This document shows positions 19,826 to 33,767 of a DNA stretch of 64,000 nucleotides, one piece after another. The notes below the pieces were generated by a model. It had not been told where the DNA came from, made no database searches, and saw only the letters and a program-made list of their open reading frames with translations. The stretch covers positions 32,523,977 to 32,587,976 of the forward strand of contig CM047809.1 of NCBI GenBank assembly GCA_026214975.1, read 5' to 3'. Each line of letters opens with the position of its first letter. The stretch's first letter is position 1. A program made the position numbers and the translations under genes. The stretch comes from Gentiana macrophylla. Its lineage: Eukaryota > Streptophyta > Magnoliopsida > Gentianales > Gentianaceae.

Positions 19826-21900
19826 ATGGATAACAACCATTATGCTAGACATATGTTGATATGTAGCATGGATAGGTTTGGTGAGTACAAACTTCGTATG
19901 CAGGCTTATCTAGCTACTACACATGATGAAATGATGGATGTTCTAATTGATGGACCTCTACAAATCACTCAAGTGGTAACTGTTGATGAAGTCAACACCA
20001 GAATTCCCAAGCCTAAGGAAGATTGGGGTCCTGAAGATAGAAAGAGAGAAAATCTGAACAACATTTCTATTGATATCATTTACAGAACTCTGGTTAACAA
20101 TATGTAATGAAAGTGAAGGATTGCAAAACTGCCAAAGAATTTTGGGAGAAACTGCAACTAATCTATGAAGGTTTTGACTCAATCAAAAAGAACAAAGTCA
20201 TTGTGGCCAAGAAAAAGTTTCAAGAGTTCAAAATGAAATCTGGTGAAACCATTGAACTGATGGAATCAAGGTTTAATGCAATTCTGGATGAAATCACCAT
20301 GCTGAATGTGGTTTACACAAAGGAATAGATCAACACTAGAATTTTGAAGGCTCTTCCTGAAATCTAGAAAATGAAGGTGACTGCTAAAGAAGAATCTAAG
20401 GATATTCAAAATGCGGATATTTTCAAGATATTCTCAGATCTAAAATCCTATGAATTCAGTGAAGATCTTATTGGAAGTACTGTAAAAGAAGCCCCAAAAA
20501 CCACTGCATTGACTGCTACACACAGAGAAGAATCATCAAATTCTCATGCTGCTGAATTTGATGACATGGAAGAACAAATAGCACTGATGACTAAGAGACT
20601 CAGAATGATGAAAGCAGGAAAGGTGCCTCCTAAGAACTATGCAAAAGATTACCTGAGAAAAAGGAGGAAACAAAGAAGCATTATTTGTTTATATTGCAAG
20701 AAACCTGGACATTTCAAGCCTGACTGTCCTGAACTAAAATAGAAAAAGGATCCTGATTACTTGTGCTTCAACTACAAAAGCCTGGATATTTCAATCCTGA
20801 TTGTCCGGATCTATTAAGACAAAGAAATCAACAAAGAAGACCTGCTAGTAAAGCACTTGTTGCTTGTGACAAATTTGGTTATGAAGTGGAGTATTAGAAA
20901 GCTCTATCTAGAAATGAATCAGATGATACTGATCTTATGGCATATATGGAGGATACAGAGGAGGTATTTAACACTATCTCTAATAACACTCCTATTGAAA
21001 GTGAATGTTCTTCTACTGGTGGTTCCAATCCAAAAAATTCTAATATGGAAGAACCTCTGGATGCCCTCCTTAATCAACTGAGGATAATACAATTTGGTTA
21101 TGAGACTGTGAAGGCAAAAAGAGGAACACTCCAAGCAGAAATTCAAAGATTGCATGCTGAATTAAGAATTCTCAAAGGCAATGAAATTGATTATGACCAG
21201 AATCAGTGAGAGGCTCATTGCACCAGTGCTGTGCGGCTAAATTTGTGGCACAATCAAATTCCACAACTGCATTCAAATCTAGGAAGCTTTATGGTGATAG
21301 AACAGGCCTTGGATTTGACACTCAACAACCTTCTAAGGATGGATCTGGTAAGGCTGCTGAACCCAGTGCCAGGATTGGTCCTAAGTTTGTAGCTGCACAA
21401 TATCCTACATCTCAGAAGGCTGCTGAGGTAGCTAAACCTGCTGAGAATGTTTCAAAGAAGCAAAATCAAAGTTCTAAAAGGACAGTTGAACCTATCAATA
21501 AAGGTAGATCCAAGGGTACTGATAACATATCTATTTCAAGATCTGCTGAACGCCAAAAGGCTAATCCATGATCAGCCAAGAACCAGAAATATCCCAAGAA
21601 CAATAATGTCAAACCTAAGAATGTTAATCATTCAAGGGATACTTATCTCATGGGGGAAAGGCTGATTGTTCCATGCTGATGAAGATCGGGATATTCCTGC
21701 CCCTGCTGTTAGAAACAATAAGGTTAACCATAATGCTAAGTCTAGACCTCAATAGTGGAATCAGCCAAGGACTCAACAGAGGCCTCAGCAGAGACCACAA
21801 TATAGGATTGTTCTAATGGACATCAACCTTATGGTTACACTCTTTGCATCTAACAACAAAAATCACTTTTCACATAAATATGTACCAAAAGTCCAGAAAC
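19826..21900 (+). pseudogene. Copia-2 gag (UBN2-type) with zinc knuckles, broken
   Basis: It starts at ATG 19826 with MDNNHYARHM, the same start as the gag of Copia-3. A 1-bp loss after the NNM motif shifts the frame near 20105. In-frame stops follow at about 20326 and 20365 (the latter in place of a tryptophan codon). A good CX2CX4HX4C knuckle (CLYC...GHFKPDC, 20686-20727) is followed by a second, shifted knuckle at about 20763-20810. Downstream is an acidic segment and a coiled-coil (about 20935-21210), then Lys-, Ser- and Pro-rich sequence. Gag normally forms the particle core. Confidence 0.85.
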
Positions 21901-22089
21901 CATATATGAATGTTACATAATCCAACAAAAAATATTATGGGACCGCAAAAACATACTTAGTTTTAATTCGAAAGAACAAAAGTGCAACACCTTTCAGATG
22001 AGACCTTATGGTAATATGCCAAAGATTGTGCTTACCATCGACCACCATGGACCCAAACAGTTTGGGTGCCTAAAACACATTAAATTTGT

Positions 22090-23576
22090 TTTGTAGGGTG
22101 TCTGGTACTTTGATAGTGGATGTTCCAGACACATGACAAAAAAGCATTGTTTGGTGTATTTTGTTGCCAATGATGGACCAAAAGTCAACTTTGGAAACAA
22201 GGATAAACCTGGATACACAAGAAGATATGGCATACTAGTGAAGAATGGTCTTACAATCAAGAATGTTGCTCATGTTGAAGGGCCGGACTACAACCTGCTG
22301 AGCACAAGTCAGTTTTGTGACATGGGTTACAGAGTCACTTTTGACAAAGATAACTACATTGTCTTAAGTGAGATGGCACATCAAGTAGTACTAGCTGAAA
22401 GAAGACATCAAAATATGTACATTGTAGATTGGACCACTGCTGTACCAGAAACTTGTCTCATTGTATATACAAAATCAGAACTTAACTGGCTATGGCATAA
22501 AAAGTCAAATCATCTAAACTTTGATTATATCAATCTCTTGATGAAGAAGAAGCCGGTGGTTGGGTTACCTAATATCACATACAAGAAGGATGGTATATGT
22601 GATGCTTGTCAACAAGGGAAACAAACAAAAGCAAGTTTCAACACTAAGACTCGGCAATCTACTAAGAGAGTTTTGGATCTGATGCATATGGATCTTTTTG
22701 GACCAGAAACAAGTATAAGTGGAAAGAAGTATACTTTGGTAGTTTTGGATGATTATTCAAGATACACTTGGGTAATCTTCATGAACAAAAAAAGTGAAAC
22801 TCTACAAAAGACGCTGAACTTTTGAAGAGGTATGAGAATGAGAAAAGTGTTACTGATAGTAAAGATCGATCAGACAAAGTACAGAGTTCCTAAACAAAGT
22901 CATTATACAATATCTGTGAACAAAATGGTGTCTTTGCATCAACTAGCAGCCACTGGAAACCCTCAGCAGAATGGGGTTGCTGAAAGTAGAAATATGACTA
23001 TGAAGGAAGCAGGCAGAACAATGATCAGTGAAGCAAAGTTGCCAGAAAGGTATTGAGCTGAAGCTATCAATACATCATATTATAGACAGAACATAACTTC
23101 TATAAACAGAAAGCTTGAGAAAATACCTTATGAGGTTTGGAATGGAAGAAAGCCAAATATATCCTACTTTCATCCATTTGGAAGCAAATGTTTTATCTTA
23201 AATCATAAGGAGCAACTAAAGACTTTTCAACCAAAATCTAATGAAAGAATATTTTTGGGTTATCAGTTAGAAAAGCATTCAGGATGCTGAACAAAAGAAT
23301 AGTTAAACATGAAGAATGTATACATGTTGTGTTTGATGAACCAAACTTCACTGAAATTCCAGATAATGAAGTTTCAGAATCTGATATAAATCTAGAAGTA
23401 TATGTAGATGTCTTGAAGAAGTTAAAAGACATAAAAGTTTCTGATTTTCAGTGTGAAGCCAGACCTAATGTGGCAACTGAAGGATCTGTTGATCCCCTTA
23501 CTGAACTTGCAGCAGACCCCCCAGCAAATCAAGTTCTAGTAAATCAAGCAAATAATTATTTACAATGGTTAAAGTG
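22090..23576 (+). pseudogene. Copia-2 protease, pre-integrase and integrase
   Basis: The protease keeps its active-site DSG (DSGCSRHMT, near 22112). HLNF and CDACQQGK form the pre-integrase HHCC. The integrase core has LDDYSRYTW (first Asp) in the frame 22133-22825, and then frame changes. PQQNGVAE (with the third acidic residue) appears at about 22960 in another frame, with a stop after the LPERY motif. The segment ends where the solo LTR is inserted at 23582; the reading resumes at 25258. Confidence 0.85.
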
Positions 23577-23581
23577 AAGGA

Positions 23582-25252
23582 TGTAGGTTCTTAGATCTAA
23601 GCGAGTTAGATCTACGCGCATCGGATGGATCACGATTTATATATCAAAATACATAATTAAAGGACTTAAACTACTACAAGGGGGTTTAAGATCATGTTAC
23701 CAATAACGGGAAGAGAAGCCTTGATCTTCCGATGTGTTCTCCAAACGGCGGTTGGTGGACACCCTTCTTGATACACGAACCTCCTTGATATGCAACACCC
23801 TAGGCAAGAAAGAACAAATTTTCTCCCTTTATTTGTGGTGAATTTCGAAATTTTCCATGTCAATTTCCCTTGGAATAACTCTCCTTTTATAGGAGAGTAC
23901 ATCCTTGGCCTCCAAGTATTAATTAATTAAATAAATAATTAATTAAACAAAATAAAAAGATATTTTCCTTAATGACTAATTGTGACATGTATTAACCAAT
24001 AGGAAATCAAATAACAAGTCATCCAACCAATCATATAACAAGAATATCTTTTATTTTCCACATCACCAAAAATTAATTCTTGTGATAATTCAAGGAGAAA
24101 TGGTGACACCTAACTAGGGTTTTAGCCCACATAAAATGTCTTTTATGTGTATTATATTATTTAGCCCAACTAAATAATATCCATGCATATCAATTAATCA
24201 TTGACCAATTAATTATCTTTGAGGCCCAAGTAACAAGAGTATTAGTCCGAATTACGAAGCCACATCGGGGACCATGGACTATAACCGGTAGCTCCAATAA
24301 TTAATTATTCATCGAATGAATAAGTACATTAATTATTAATTCCGGGATTACGCCACCATAAACCCAAACCGAACACTACCGATTATAGATGTATACTTAT
24401 ACTCAACCCATAGAGTAAATAAGCGTCCATTGATATAATCACTACATACGGATTAACCCTCCATAGACTGTCCATTCTGAGTGGGAAGTCTCCGTAAACC
24501 CGACTCAGAATATCTTATCCTTATTTACCATCAACCCCCTAATGATCAATTAGTACACATATCTGACTAGTAGCTAATTAGTCAAATGTGAACTCCCGGG
24601 ATCGATCACTTTCTTAGGGCTAACAAATAAGGGACTGTCTCTCTACTTCCATGAGGAAGGAATGGATTCCATGTCCGTGAAGATCGAACTACTCACTCAT
24701 CCGGAGATAGTGCCAATGAGAAGTGGCTTGGAACACATATTTAAGTGAACCGTAACTAACACATCAAACACTACCTCGGGACAAGCAAAGCACCTGTGAT
24801 CACCTCAGATTAAGGTTGATCCATATATGATCATCTAATGATTTAATAAGATTCCTCGATTACGGAATTATACCGAGAAATACAGATTAAATCGGTCCAA
24901 CTTCTATATGAATGCCATCATATATAAATGCCCCACGTAGTACCCTCTACCGACAAAATCCGGATAAGACTATCACACTCTAAGGTGTTCAGGCGCATTA
25001 TTGGTGTTTTAATCAAGAGACCCTAAACTCTGATTAAGTTCACCATGGACTAACAGTTTAAGTATATCACCACTAACTCAATCCTCACGTGCATGCCATA
25101 CACTGAGTTAAGCGGTTACATACTGATATACTTAGGGTTTGCAGCAGTGTATTATTTACAAGCACAAAGCAAGTAATAAGGTGAGATAAAATCTGTCATC
25201 CATTGTTAAAAACAATTACACAAATTGTCTTTCGGGCACTACACCTAACATA
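23582..25252 (-). repeat. Solo LTR with 5-bp target duplication inside Copia-2 pol
   Basis: A 1671-bp non-coding block flanked by exact AAGGA duplications (23577-23581 and 25253-25257). Its ends read TGTAGGTTCT...CACCTAACATA, so on the minus strand it is TATGTTAGG...CCTACA, a non-canonical TA...CA pair. Removing it with one AAGGA rejoins the Copia-2 reading in line with the homologous Copia-3 sequence (QWM/L...DHPDEQVIGD), which confirms both boundaries. It has no internal domain: a recombined solo LTR. The family is not identified. Confidence 0.85.
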
Positions 25253-25257
25253 AAGGA

Positions 25258-26078
25258 CCACCCTGATGAACAAGTAATTGGTGATGTACAGCAAGGTGTC
25301 AAGACTGAAAGGCAACTAGAAGCAATGTTCACTTCTTTCTATCTCAGTTGGAACCTAAAGCTATTGAAGAAGCAGTTGCTGATCCTGACTAGATAATTGC
25401 TATGCAAGAAGAACTTAATGAGTTTGAAAGAAGCCAAGTATGGACACTAGTTGAAAGTCCTGATCATGCAAAAATCATTGGTACAAAATGGGTTTACATA
25501 AACAAGTTGGATAAATCCGGTACCATTGTTATAAATAAGGCCAGACTAGTTGCAAAAGGCTATTCACAAGCCGAAGGAATAGACTTTGATGAAACATATG
25601 CCCCAGTTGCAAGATTGGAAGCTATCAGACTGTTTTGGCATATGATGCACACAAAAACATCAAAGTTTACCATATGGAAGTCGAAAGTGCATTTATAAAT
25701 GGAATTTTGGAAGAGGAGGTTTATGAACAACAACCTCTTGGCTTTGAAGTTAAAAATCAAGAAGATAAAGTGTACAAACTCAACAAGGCATTTTATGGTT
25801 TGAAACAGGCACCAAGAGCTTGGTATGAGACTTTATCTCAATTCTTGGTGAACAATAGTTTTACAAAAAGAACCATTGACAAGACTCTTTTCAGAATCAG
25901 TGAAGGAGACAACACCCTACCGGTACATATTTATGTGGATGATATCATCTTTCGTTCTGAAAATGAGATGCTTTGTGAAAAGTTTGCCAATCTCATGAAA
26001 AGCAAGTTCCAGATGAGTATGATGGGTGAAATGAATTACTTTCTGGGATTACAAGTCAAGAAAATGAAAGATGGAATC
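25258..26078 (+). pseudogene. Copia-2 reverse transcriptase, N-terminal and catalytic part
   Basis: RVT_2 motifs [67 protein letters not shown] and the intact catalytic YVDDI (near 25937). There is a stop at about 25391 and a frame change near 25640. It is cut after the LQVKKMKDGI motif by the Copia-3 LTR at 26079. The rest of the domain and RNase H are not found anywhere in Copia-2. Confidence 0.9.
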
Positions 26079-27865
26079 TGTTGGAAATAAAATTTGTGTT
26101 TTGATGATAATTCATCATATTTATTCTAAGTATAATCTTAACCCCATTGATGAAGTACAGAAGCTAGCTGTTATAGTGAAAGGCTAAAAGATGTCTAGAA
26201 CTAAATGTATAGATCTTACTAAAGTCTGATATTTGTATAGGTTACATCAGACAAGCACTGTAATAGTTATAGTGTAGTGAAACTGAAAACGGGAAGTCAT
26301 TTAGAAAACTGGAAATCGTCAAGATAAACTGACTGACAAACTAACTCAGACTACAACTATATGAAACTGAAGAAGATAAGTTCGCTGAGGGACACAAACT
26401 CGGTTGGCTTATCTAGGAGATTGAAGAACTGAGGGTTCAAACTCAGTTGATGAAGAACTGAGGGTCACAGACTCTGTTATAGAAGATTGAAGAACTGAGG
26501 GTTCAAACTCAGTTTACTTGTCAGGACTGTAAAGTTAGAATTCAGGAAAGTTTGTGGTGACCTGAACTGACTTTATGGATCTTGTATGAAGACCTAAGAG
26601 TCATAAGGACAATGAACTCTTAGATGATATTTTCTTGTGGTGTACTCTGGTTAAGTCAATTATAATTAGATGAAAAATTGGAGTACTGATATTTGAAGAA
26701 GAGTAAAATCTCAGTTAATGCTCCAAGTTAGTCAAGAAACTGACAACTGACGAACTCGGTATAAAACTGATCAGGAAACTTAGTTTTATAAGTCAGTCAT
26801 CCATCAAACTGATAGTACAGTCGAACCTTGTAATGGAAGCAATGTTATTGGATGAAATACTGACAGATCAGAAGGGTCATAAAATATAGCCGTTACAAGA
26901 TATCCGTTGATACAATTCAGATTCAAAGTAAATGAACGTTAGATCCTACACTATAAATAGAGGACTTTGCACCAAGAATAAAAACACAGAATTAAAAAAA
27001 TCACAAGCATTGTGTGCAATACTTTCGTTTATTTGAATTGCTATCATTATCTGTGCTAACAAGATCATATCAAGAAATCTTCTAAGTGTTCAAGCTACAC
27101 AAGATTTATCAAGAATCATACACTTAGAAGAACCACAGACAAAAATCAATTTATTGATTCTCAACCCAACTTTGATTCTTAATCAAAGGTTTAGACTATA
27201 AACAAACGGGAAGGTTTTGCCAAGGGCGATTGTCACAAGATCGGGTAATTTGTGTTTATGGTGGTAGCTGGTGAAGAGGCCTACGTAACCCTTCAAGGAC
27301 CAGTGTTCAAGCAATTGAAGAGCAGCAAAAATTCTACCTGTTCTATAACAGTTTAGATAGTGAAGCTAGGATTAGCCAAGAACTATTGTTTAGGACTTTT
27401 TGTAACAGCTCACCTCAAGAAGTTCTAGTGGAATTTTCCTCCTACACCACTGGGGAAGAGAGGGCTGACAGGATTACACCACCTGGAACCTCTATAACTC
27501 TTGTTTCATTTACCTTAAATATTAACATCTCAAAGTTATTTATTATAGCATTTATATTTTTTATACAGCATACTGAGAACTGATTGTTACACATCTCACA
27601 GCTCACAAACTGACATTAACCAGAATTCAGTTTAGCACACTCAGCTTTCGTATAGAATAACAAGATCAAGAAAAAGGCTAGACTTATATCCGCTGCCGGT
27701 TGACTCAGTTTTGCTTAAGTCAGTTTGACTTAAACTCAGCTCAGTCAGCTTAACTCCACACAAGTTATAACTGAACCTTAATTTGTTTAAAATCCATTTT
27801 TAGGGACAATTTTATTCACCCCCCTCCCCCTCTAAACTTGTGTTAGCCTTTCCAAGGGACCAACA
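26079..27865 (+). repeat. Copia-3 first LTR
   Basis: It starts TGTTGGAAATAAAATTTG and ends AGGGACCAACA before TTGGTATCGGAGC. TATAAATAGAGG near 26951 is a good TATA box. It is 1787 bp; its partner at 36388-38128 is about 46 bp shorter, mainly through loss of a segment around the GAATTCAGGAAAG motif. Confidence 0.9.
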
Positions 27866-27994
27866 ATTGGTATCGGAGCAGTGTTTCTTTAACAAGCCAT
27901 TGTTAAAAGCCCATTTGCTCTAAATCTCCAATAGTTGTTCTCATTAGAAAGCTCAGTTTCTAGTTTTCATATAATCAGTTTTCACTCACTCATA

Positions 27995-28960
27995 ATGGAT
28001 AACAATCAGTATGCAAGACAGATGCTTATGTGCAACATGGATAGGTTTGATGAATACAAACGTCGTATGCAGGCTTTTCTAGCTGCTACTCATGACGAGA
28101 TGATGGACGTGCTCATAGATGGACCAATTCAGATCACTTACATGCAAACTGATGGTGAAAGACAAGTTCGAGTTCCAAAGCCCAAAGCTGAATGGACTAG
28201 TGATGATCGCAAGCGAAACAATCTCAACAATGTTGCTATGGACTTTATCCTCAGATCTCTTGACAGCAACATGTACTTGAAGGTGAAAGAATGCACAACT
28301 GCTAAGGAAATGTGGGACAAACTTCAGTTAGTTTGTGAAGGAAATGACTCAATCAAGGAGAACAAAATCTCAATTGCAAAGCAGAAGTTTGAGAATTTCA
28401 AGATGAAATCTGGAGAAACCATTGACCAAATGAAGACAAGATTCTGTGCTATCATGGATGAACTAGATCTACTCAACATTGAATACACAAAGAAAGTAAT
28501 CAATACAAGAATTTTGAAGGCCTTACCTATATGTTGGAAAATGAAGGTCACTGCTATGGAAGAATCTAGAAGACTTGATATATAAGACTCCTTCAAAATC
28601 TTCTCAGATTTAAAAGCTTATGAATTCAGTGAAGATTTTACAAGCACATCTGCAATAATCAAAGCTCTGGAAGAACCAAAGACCACAGCACTTGCAGCAG
28701 CATCAAATGACTCTCAAGAAACATCCACAAACAATCTTCAACAGTTGGAGAAATGGATGAACAAATGGCACTCATGATGAGTCGAATCAGAAGGATGAAG
28801 AATGGTCATCCTGTAACTCAGAAGTTTATCAAGAAGACTCTAAAAGAGAAAAGATGATGAATATCTTTGTTTCAATTTGCAAAAAACTGGACATTATAAA
28901 GTGAATGCCCGAATCGAATGCAAAGAAGACTCAAAGCAAAGAAGAACCGGCGTAAGAGCG
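27995..28960 (+). pseudogene. Copia-3 gag (UBN2-type), broken
   Basis: It starts at ATG 27995 with MDNNQYARQM. Open to 28583, where a TAA stop replaces the GAA present in the second gag copy (38198-39172). A frame change near 28750 and a damaged zinc knuckle (CFNL...GHYKVNA, about 28872-28913) follow. In the second copy the knuckle is intact as CFNCKKPGHYKS and then hits a stop. Confidence 0.9.
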
Positions 28961-28989
28961 TTATTAGTGGGGATGAGTCGACTACTGAT

Positions 28990-29790
28990 TTGGTACAGAA
29001 AGATTATCTGATGACACAGCTTTAATGGCACACATGGAAGATCCCAATGAGGTATGTGAATCAAATTCCAAATACAGCTCAGCTCAGATTTCTAAGCAAA
29101 ATGCAAGTTCTTCAATAGCCGATTCCAATCCAAAGTACTCAGAATTAGAAGAAACTCTTGACCAATTGATGAAACAGCTTGTCACCATACAAGCTGGTTA
29201 TGAATCAGTCAAAGCTGAGAAAGAAGCTCTAATTCTAGAAGTAAAAAGATTGAATGATGAGCTGAACACGTTAAGACTAAGCAGAACTGATAAAGGAAAG
29301 AATCGATTGTCGATCATTGCATCGAAGTAAAGAAGTGAAACTTTTTCTCAATCTAGTTCAGCAACTGGAATCAAATCAAGCAAGCTATATGAAGATAGAA
29401 CTGGCTTAGGATTTGATACACAACAAACTTCGAAGGGAGGAACAAGTAAAGTAACTGAACCTAATACCAAAACTGGTGTTAAGTCTGTAGCTAAACAATA
29501 TCCTCAAACTAAGAAGCATGTTGAACCAGTGAAACAAGTTCAACGTGAATCAGATCAGTCTCAACGTCAGTTTTCAAAGAAGTCAGTTGTATACAACAAC
29601 AGGGTCAATCAAAAGGGTAAACCAGTTGTACATCATGAAAATCGAAAAGGTAGATCAACCTTTTGAATCTACTAAAGCTGATCAGGCCAAGAACCAGAAA
29701 AACTTCAGTCAAAGTAAATCCAAGAATATCAATTATTCAAAGATTCACAAAGTCAGGGGGAAAGGCAGATTATTTCCAACGCGATGATGA
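28990..29790 (+). pseudogene. Copia-3 acidic and coiled-coil gag-pol linker
   Basis: The frame 29025-29330 gives a coiled-coil rich in Leu, Lys and Glu (LEETLDQLMKQLVTIQAGYE; VKAEKEALILEVKRLNDEL). Then come Ser-, Lys- and Gln-rich fragments in shifting frames (29340-29790). The same layout occurs in Copia-2 at 20935-21600, so it is a family trait between gag knuckle and protease. Confidence 0.7.
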
Positions 29791-30194
29791 CTGAATTTCT
29801 CTGAATCTACTATTAAAATTGATAAAAGCAATCATTTTGCATGAAAACTTATCACAAGTTTAGGTCCAAAAGTCAATGAGAGAATCACTTCACTCCTCAG
29901 CCGAAACCTCAGTACCAAGGTCAGGACAGACCTCAGTACAAAAGAAATGATGGTTATGATACAAGTGTTAATAATAGAAAACATCATGGAAATCAGTTTC
30001 AGTCAAAGGATCTGAGAGATCATATAAATAAGACACAGTCCAAGCATAGATACTATGGGAGTGTGGCTTATATATATGAAAACAAGTGCAACAATATCCG
30101 AAGGATACCTAAAGGGTATATTCCCAAGGTTGTACTGACAACTGACCCCTATGGACCCAAACAGAGTTGGGTAACTAAAACTGTTTAATTTATT

Positions 30195-31487
30195 TTGCAG
30201 GATATATGGTACTTTGACAATGGTTGCTCAAGACACATGACAAAGAGCAAAGACTGTCTAAGTAACTTTATTGCCAAGGATGGACCTAAGGTTAACTTTG
30301 GAGGTAAATACAAACCTAGATTCAACAAAGGTTATGGTACCTTGATCAGAAATGGACTTACAATCAAGAATGTATCGTATGTAGAAGGATTGCATTACAA
30401 TCTACTCAGCACCAGTCAATTCTGTGATATGGGATACAAAGTTACTTTAGATAAAGATTTCTGCGTTGTCGTCAGCGAAACATCATTTCAAGTTGTTTTG
30501 GCCGGAAGAAGAAAAGAGAATATGTATGTTGTAATTGGACTACAGTTGTTGCAGAAACTTGTTTACTTATGCATACCAAATCAGAAATCAGTTGGTTATG
30601 GCACAAGAAACTAAGTCATCTAAACTTTGATGACATCAACACCCTTGTCAAGAAACAGTTCGTCATTGGACTACCAGAAATTTCATATAAGAAGGATAGC
30701 TTATGTGATGCTTGTCAGCAAGGAAAGCAAACAAAAGCAAGTTTCAAGACTAAATCTCAGTATTCAACAACCAGAGTCCTGGAGCTACTACATATGGACT
30801 TATTTGGACCTATTACTCCAATCGGTATCAGTGGAAAGAAGTATACATTGATGGTGGTAGATGATTTTTCAAGATACACTTGGATTATCTTCTTAACCAA
30901 GAAAACTGAAACCAAGCAAAGACTTACATAACTACTCAAAAGGCTTCAAAATCAGAAAAGTCTATCAGTTGTGAAGATAAGATCAGATAAAGGAACTGCA
31001 TTCCTCAACAAAGTGATTATTAATACTGTGAAGAAAATGGTGTTTTACATCAACTTGCTGCCACAACAACACCTCAACAGAATGGTGTAGCTGAGAGAAG
31101 AAAAAGAACACTCAAAGAAGTAAGAAGAACTATGATCTGTGAAGCAAAACTGCCTGAATGGTATTGGGATGAAGCGATCCAACACGACTTGCTATACATG
31201 TAAGCAGAGCTCTCATGAATAAAAGGCATGAGAAGACTCCTTATGAAATTTGGAATGGAAGAAAACCAAATGTTTCTTACTTTCATGCTTTTGGAAGCAA
31301 GTGTTTCATACATAATAATGGAAAAGATCAACTTCATGTTTTTCAGCTTAAAGCTGATGGAGGAATTTTTCTGGGATATTCAAGTGTCAGCAAAGCATTT
31401 AGAGTAGTAAATAAAAAGACACTCAAGCATGAGGAATCAATACATGTGGTATTTGATGAACCAAAATTTCCTGGTGAAATAACTTAA
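30195..31487 (+). pseudogene. Copia-3 protease, pre-integrase and integrase
   Basis: The protease active site reads D-N-G at 30216-30224 (DNGCSRHMT), where Copia-2 has D-S-G; the residue after the catalytic Asp is Ser or Thr in working copies. HHCC is present (HKKLSHLNF, CDACQQGK). The integrase has VDDFSRYTW and RSDKG in place of the usual S-D-N-G, then frame changes. PQQNGVAER, with the third acidic residue, is at about 31071-31100. The frames break at about 30525, 30930 and 31200. Confidence 0.9.
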
Positions 31488-31526
31488 GACAGACCAGAAC
31501 CTGTTTCTCAGTCTCAATTACCAGTC

Positions 31527-33340
31527 TTGCCGGAATCAGTTTTTGTTGACATTGGAAGACTAAGGATTTCAGAATCTTCAGATCAAGATCAATCTCAGTT
31601 TCTTACTACTCAACAACCTACTCCTGAACAACATGATTCTAACTCAGTTGAAGAAAATCAAGAACCAGTTCTTGAAGAACCAGTTGGACAAAATGTAGAT
31701 CCCTTGATGCAAGCCCTAGTACGTCAATGGATGAGGGATCACCATGAAGAACAAGTAATTGGTGATACTCAAGCTGGTGTTCGAACAAGACATCAACTAG
31801 ATGCAATGATTGCATGCTTTCTATCTCAATCTGAACCTAAAGAGATAGAAGAAGCCTTAAAGGATCCAGATTGGATATTAGCAATGCAAGAAGAACTGAA
31901 TGAATTCGAAAGAAATCAAGTATGGAAATTAGTAGAGAGACCAGTTCATGTGAATGTCATTGGAACCAAATGGGTTTTCAGAAACAAACTTGATGAAGAT
32001 GGGAATATCATCAGAAACAAAGCTAGACTTGTAGCTAAAGGATATTCTCAAGCAGAAGGCATAGATTTTGATGAGACTTATGCACTTGTTGCAAGATTGG
32101 AGGCAATCAGACTATTTCTTGCCTTTGCAGCTCATAAAAAGTTCAAACTATACCAGATGGACGTTAAAAGCGCATTTTTGAATGGGATACTTGAAGAAGA
32201 AGTTTATGTTCAACAACCACCTGGATTCGAGATCAAAGATCAAGCTGACAAAGTTTTCAGACTAAGGAAAGCTCTATATGGACTTAAACAAGCACCAAGA
32301 GCTTGGTATGAAACTCTATCTCAGTTTCTAGTGGATAATGGATTTATCAAAGGAACTATCGACAAGACTTTATTCAGAATGAAAAATAAAGAAAGTACTC
32401 TCCTTGTTGATTTATGTTGATGACATTATTTTGGATCGAGAAAATGAAGCAGTTATGTGAGAAGTTTGCAAGTTTAATGAAAAGCAAATTTGGATGAGTA
32501 TTTGGGAGAATTGAATTATTTTTTTGGATTACAAGTCAAACAATTAGATGATGGAATTTTCATTCACCAAACCAAATATACAAGAGAACTTATCAAAAAG
32601 TTTGGTATGAAAAAATCAGCTAGAATTTCTACACCAATGGGGACCAACATCAGGCTAGATGAAGACAAAGAAGGCAAAGATGTTGATGAAACACTTTACA
32701 GAAAAATGATTGGAAGCTTACTTTATCTTACAGCAAGTAGGCCAGACATATCCTTTACTGTTGGTGTATGTGCAAGATTTCAGTCAAAACCAAAGGAAAG
32801 TCATCTCACAGTTGTTAAAAGGACCTTGAAGTATTTGAAAGATACATATGGAGTCGGAATATGGTATTCAAAAGAAGGAGAATTCAAACTGATATCCTAT
32901 TCATACTCAGATTATGCAGGATGCAAAGTGGACAGAAAAAGCACATCAGGCACATGTTAGTTGCTAGGAAATAGACTTGTGTCATGGTTTAGCAAAAAGC
33001 AAAATTCAATTTCAACTTCAACAGCTGAAGCTGAGTATATAGCAGCTGGAAGTTGTTGTGCTCAAGTCTTATGGATCAGACAGCAATTAAGAGATTATGG
33101 GATAGAAGAAGGAACAATTCCCATAATGTGTGATAACACAAGTGCAATTGCAATAACTGACAATCCAGTTTTGCACTCAAAGACAAAACATATTGATGTG
33201 TGACATAATTTTATAAGAGATCATGCAGAGAAAAGGATATTCTGATTCTTTATGTACTCACGAAGATCAGTTGGCTGATATCTTTACAAAGCCATTGGAC
33301 AAAGAAATATTTGCCAAACTAAGAATTGAGTTGGGTATAA
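31527..33340 (+). pseudogene. Copia-3 reverse transcriptase and RNase H
   Basis: The best-preserved block: a 297-residue open frame (31527-32420) with [34 protein letters not shown] and [12 protein letters not shown]. An indel immediately before the catalytic site puts IYVDDII (near 32414-32430) into another frame. RNase H follows in frames 32490-32960 and 32961-33203, keeping YSDYAGC, AEAEYIAAGSCCA, CDNTSAI and HSKTKHIDV. A TAG stop splits it after SGTC. Confidence 0.95.
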
Positions 33341-33767
33341 TAAGAGTCAGTTAAGTCAGTTTAATCCAGAAATTCGTCAGGGAATGATCTTTGTTCTCAT
33401 TGAGTGCGCCACTTAATGAGATCGATCATTGACATCAACAATTTCAAAGCGACTAACCCAAATCAAGTATTAAGCGATATTTAAGCATCAATCAACTTTA
33501 GTCAAAGGTTGATAAGATAAAACCAACAGCGGTTATATCGCATTTAATTACCGCAGTTTCTGTCATAATATGTTGCGTGTACACCCCATTACTGTCAGAA
33601 CAGTACATGCATCGGTTACTAAAACCATCATGGAATTTGAAAAGTTGTACCAATCAACCGCCAGTACATTACCCCTATATATCCAACCTCCACTCATATT
33701 TCCTCCAAAAAAAATCAAAAATTTCTTTTCATCCTAAAATTCAAACGTTTTCACACTAAACCCAGAA

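Noticed and set aside
23582..25252. Unannotated gene inside Copia-2
   Set aside because: The block has a 5-bp target duplication, no long open frame and restores Copia-2 when removed; it is a solo LTR.
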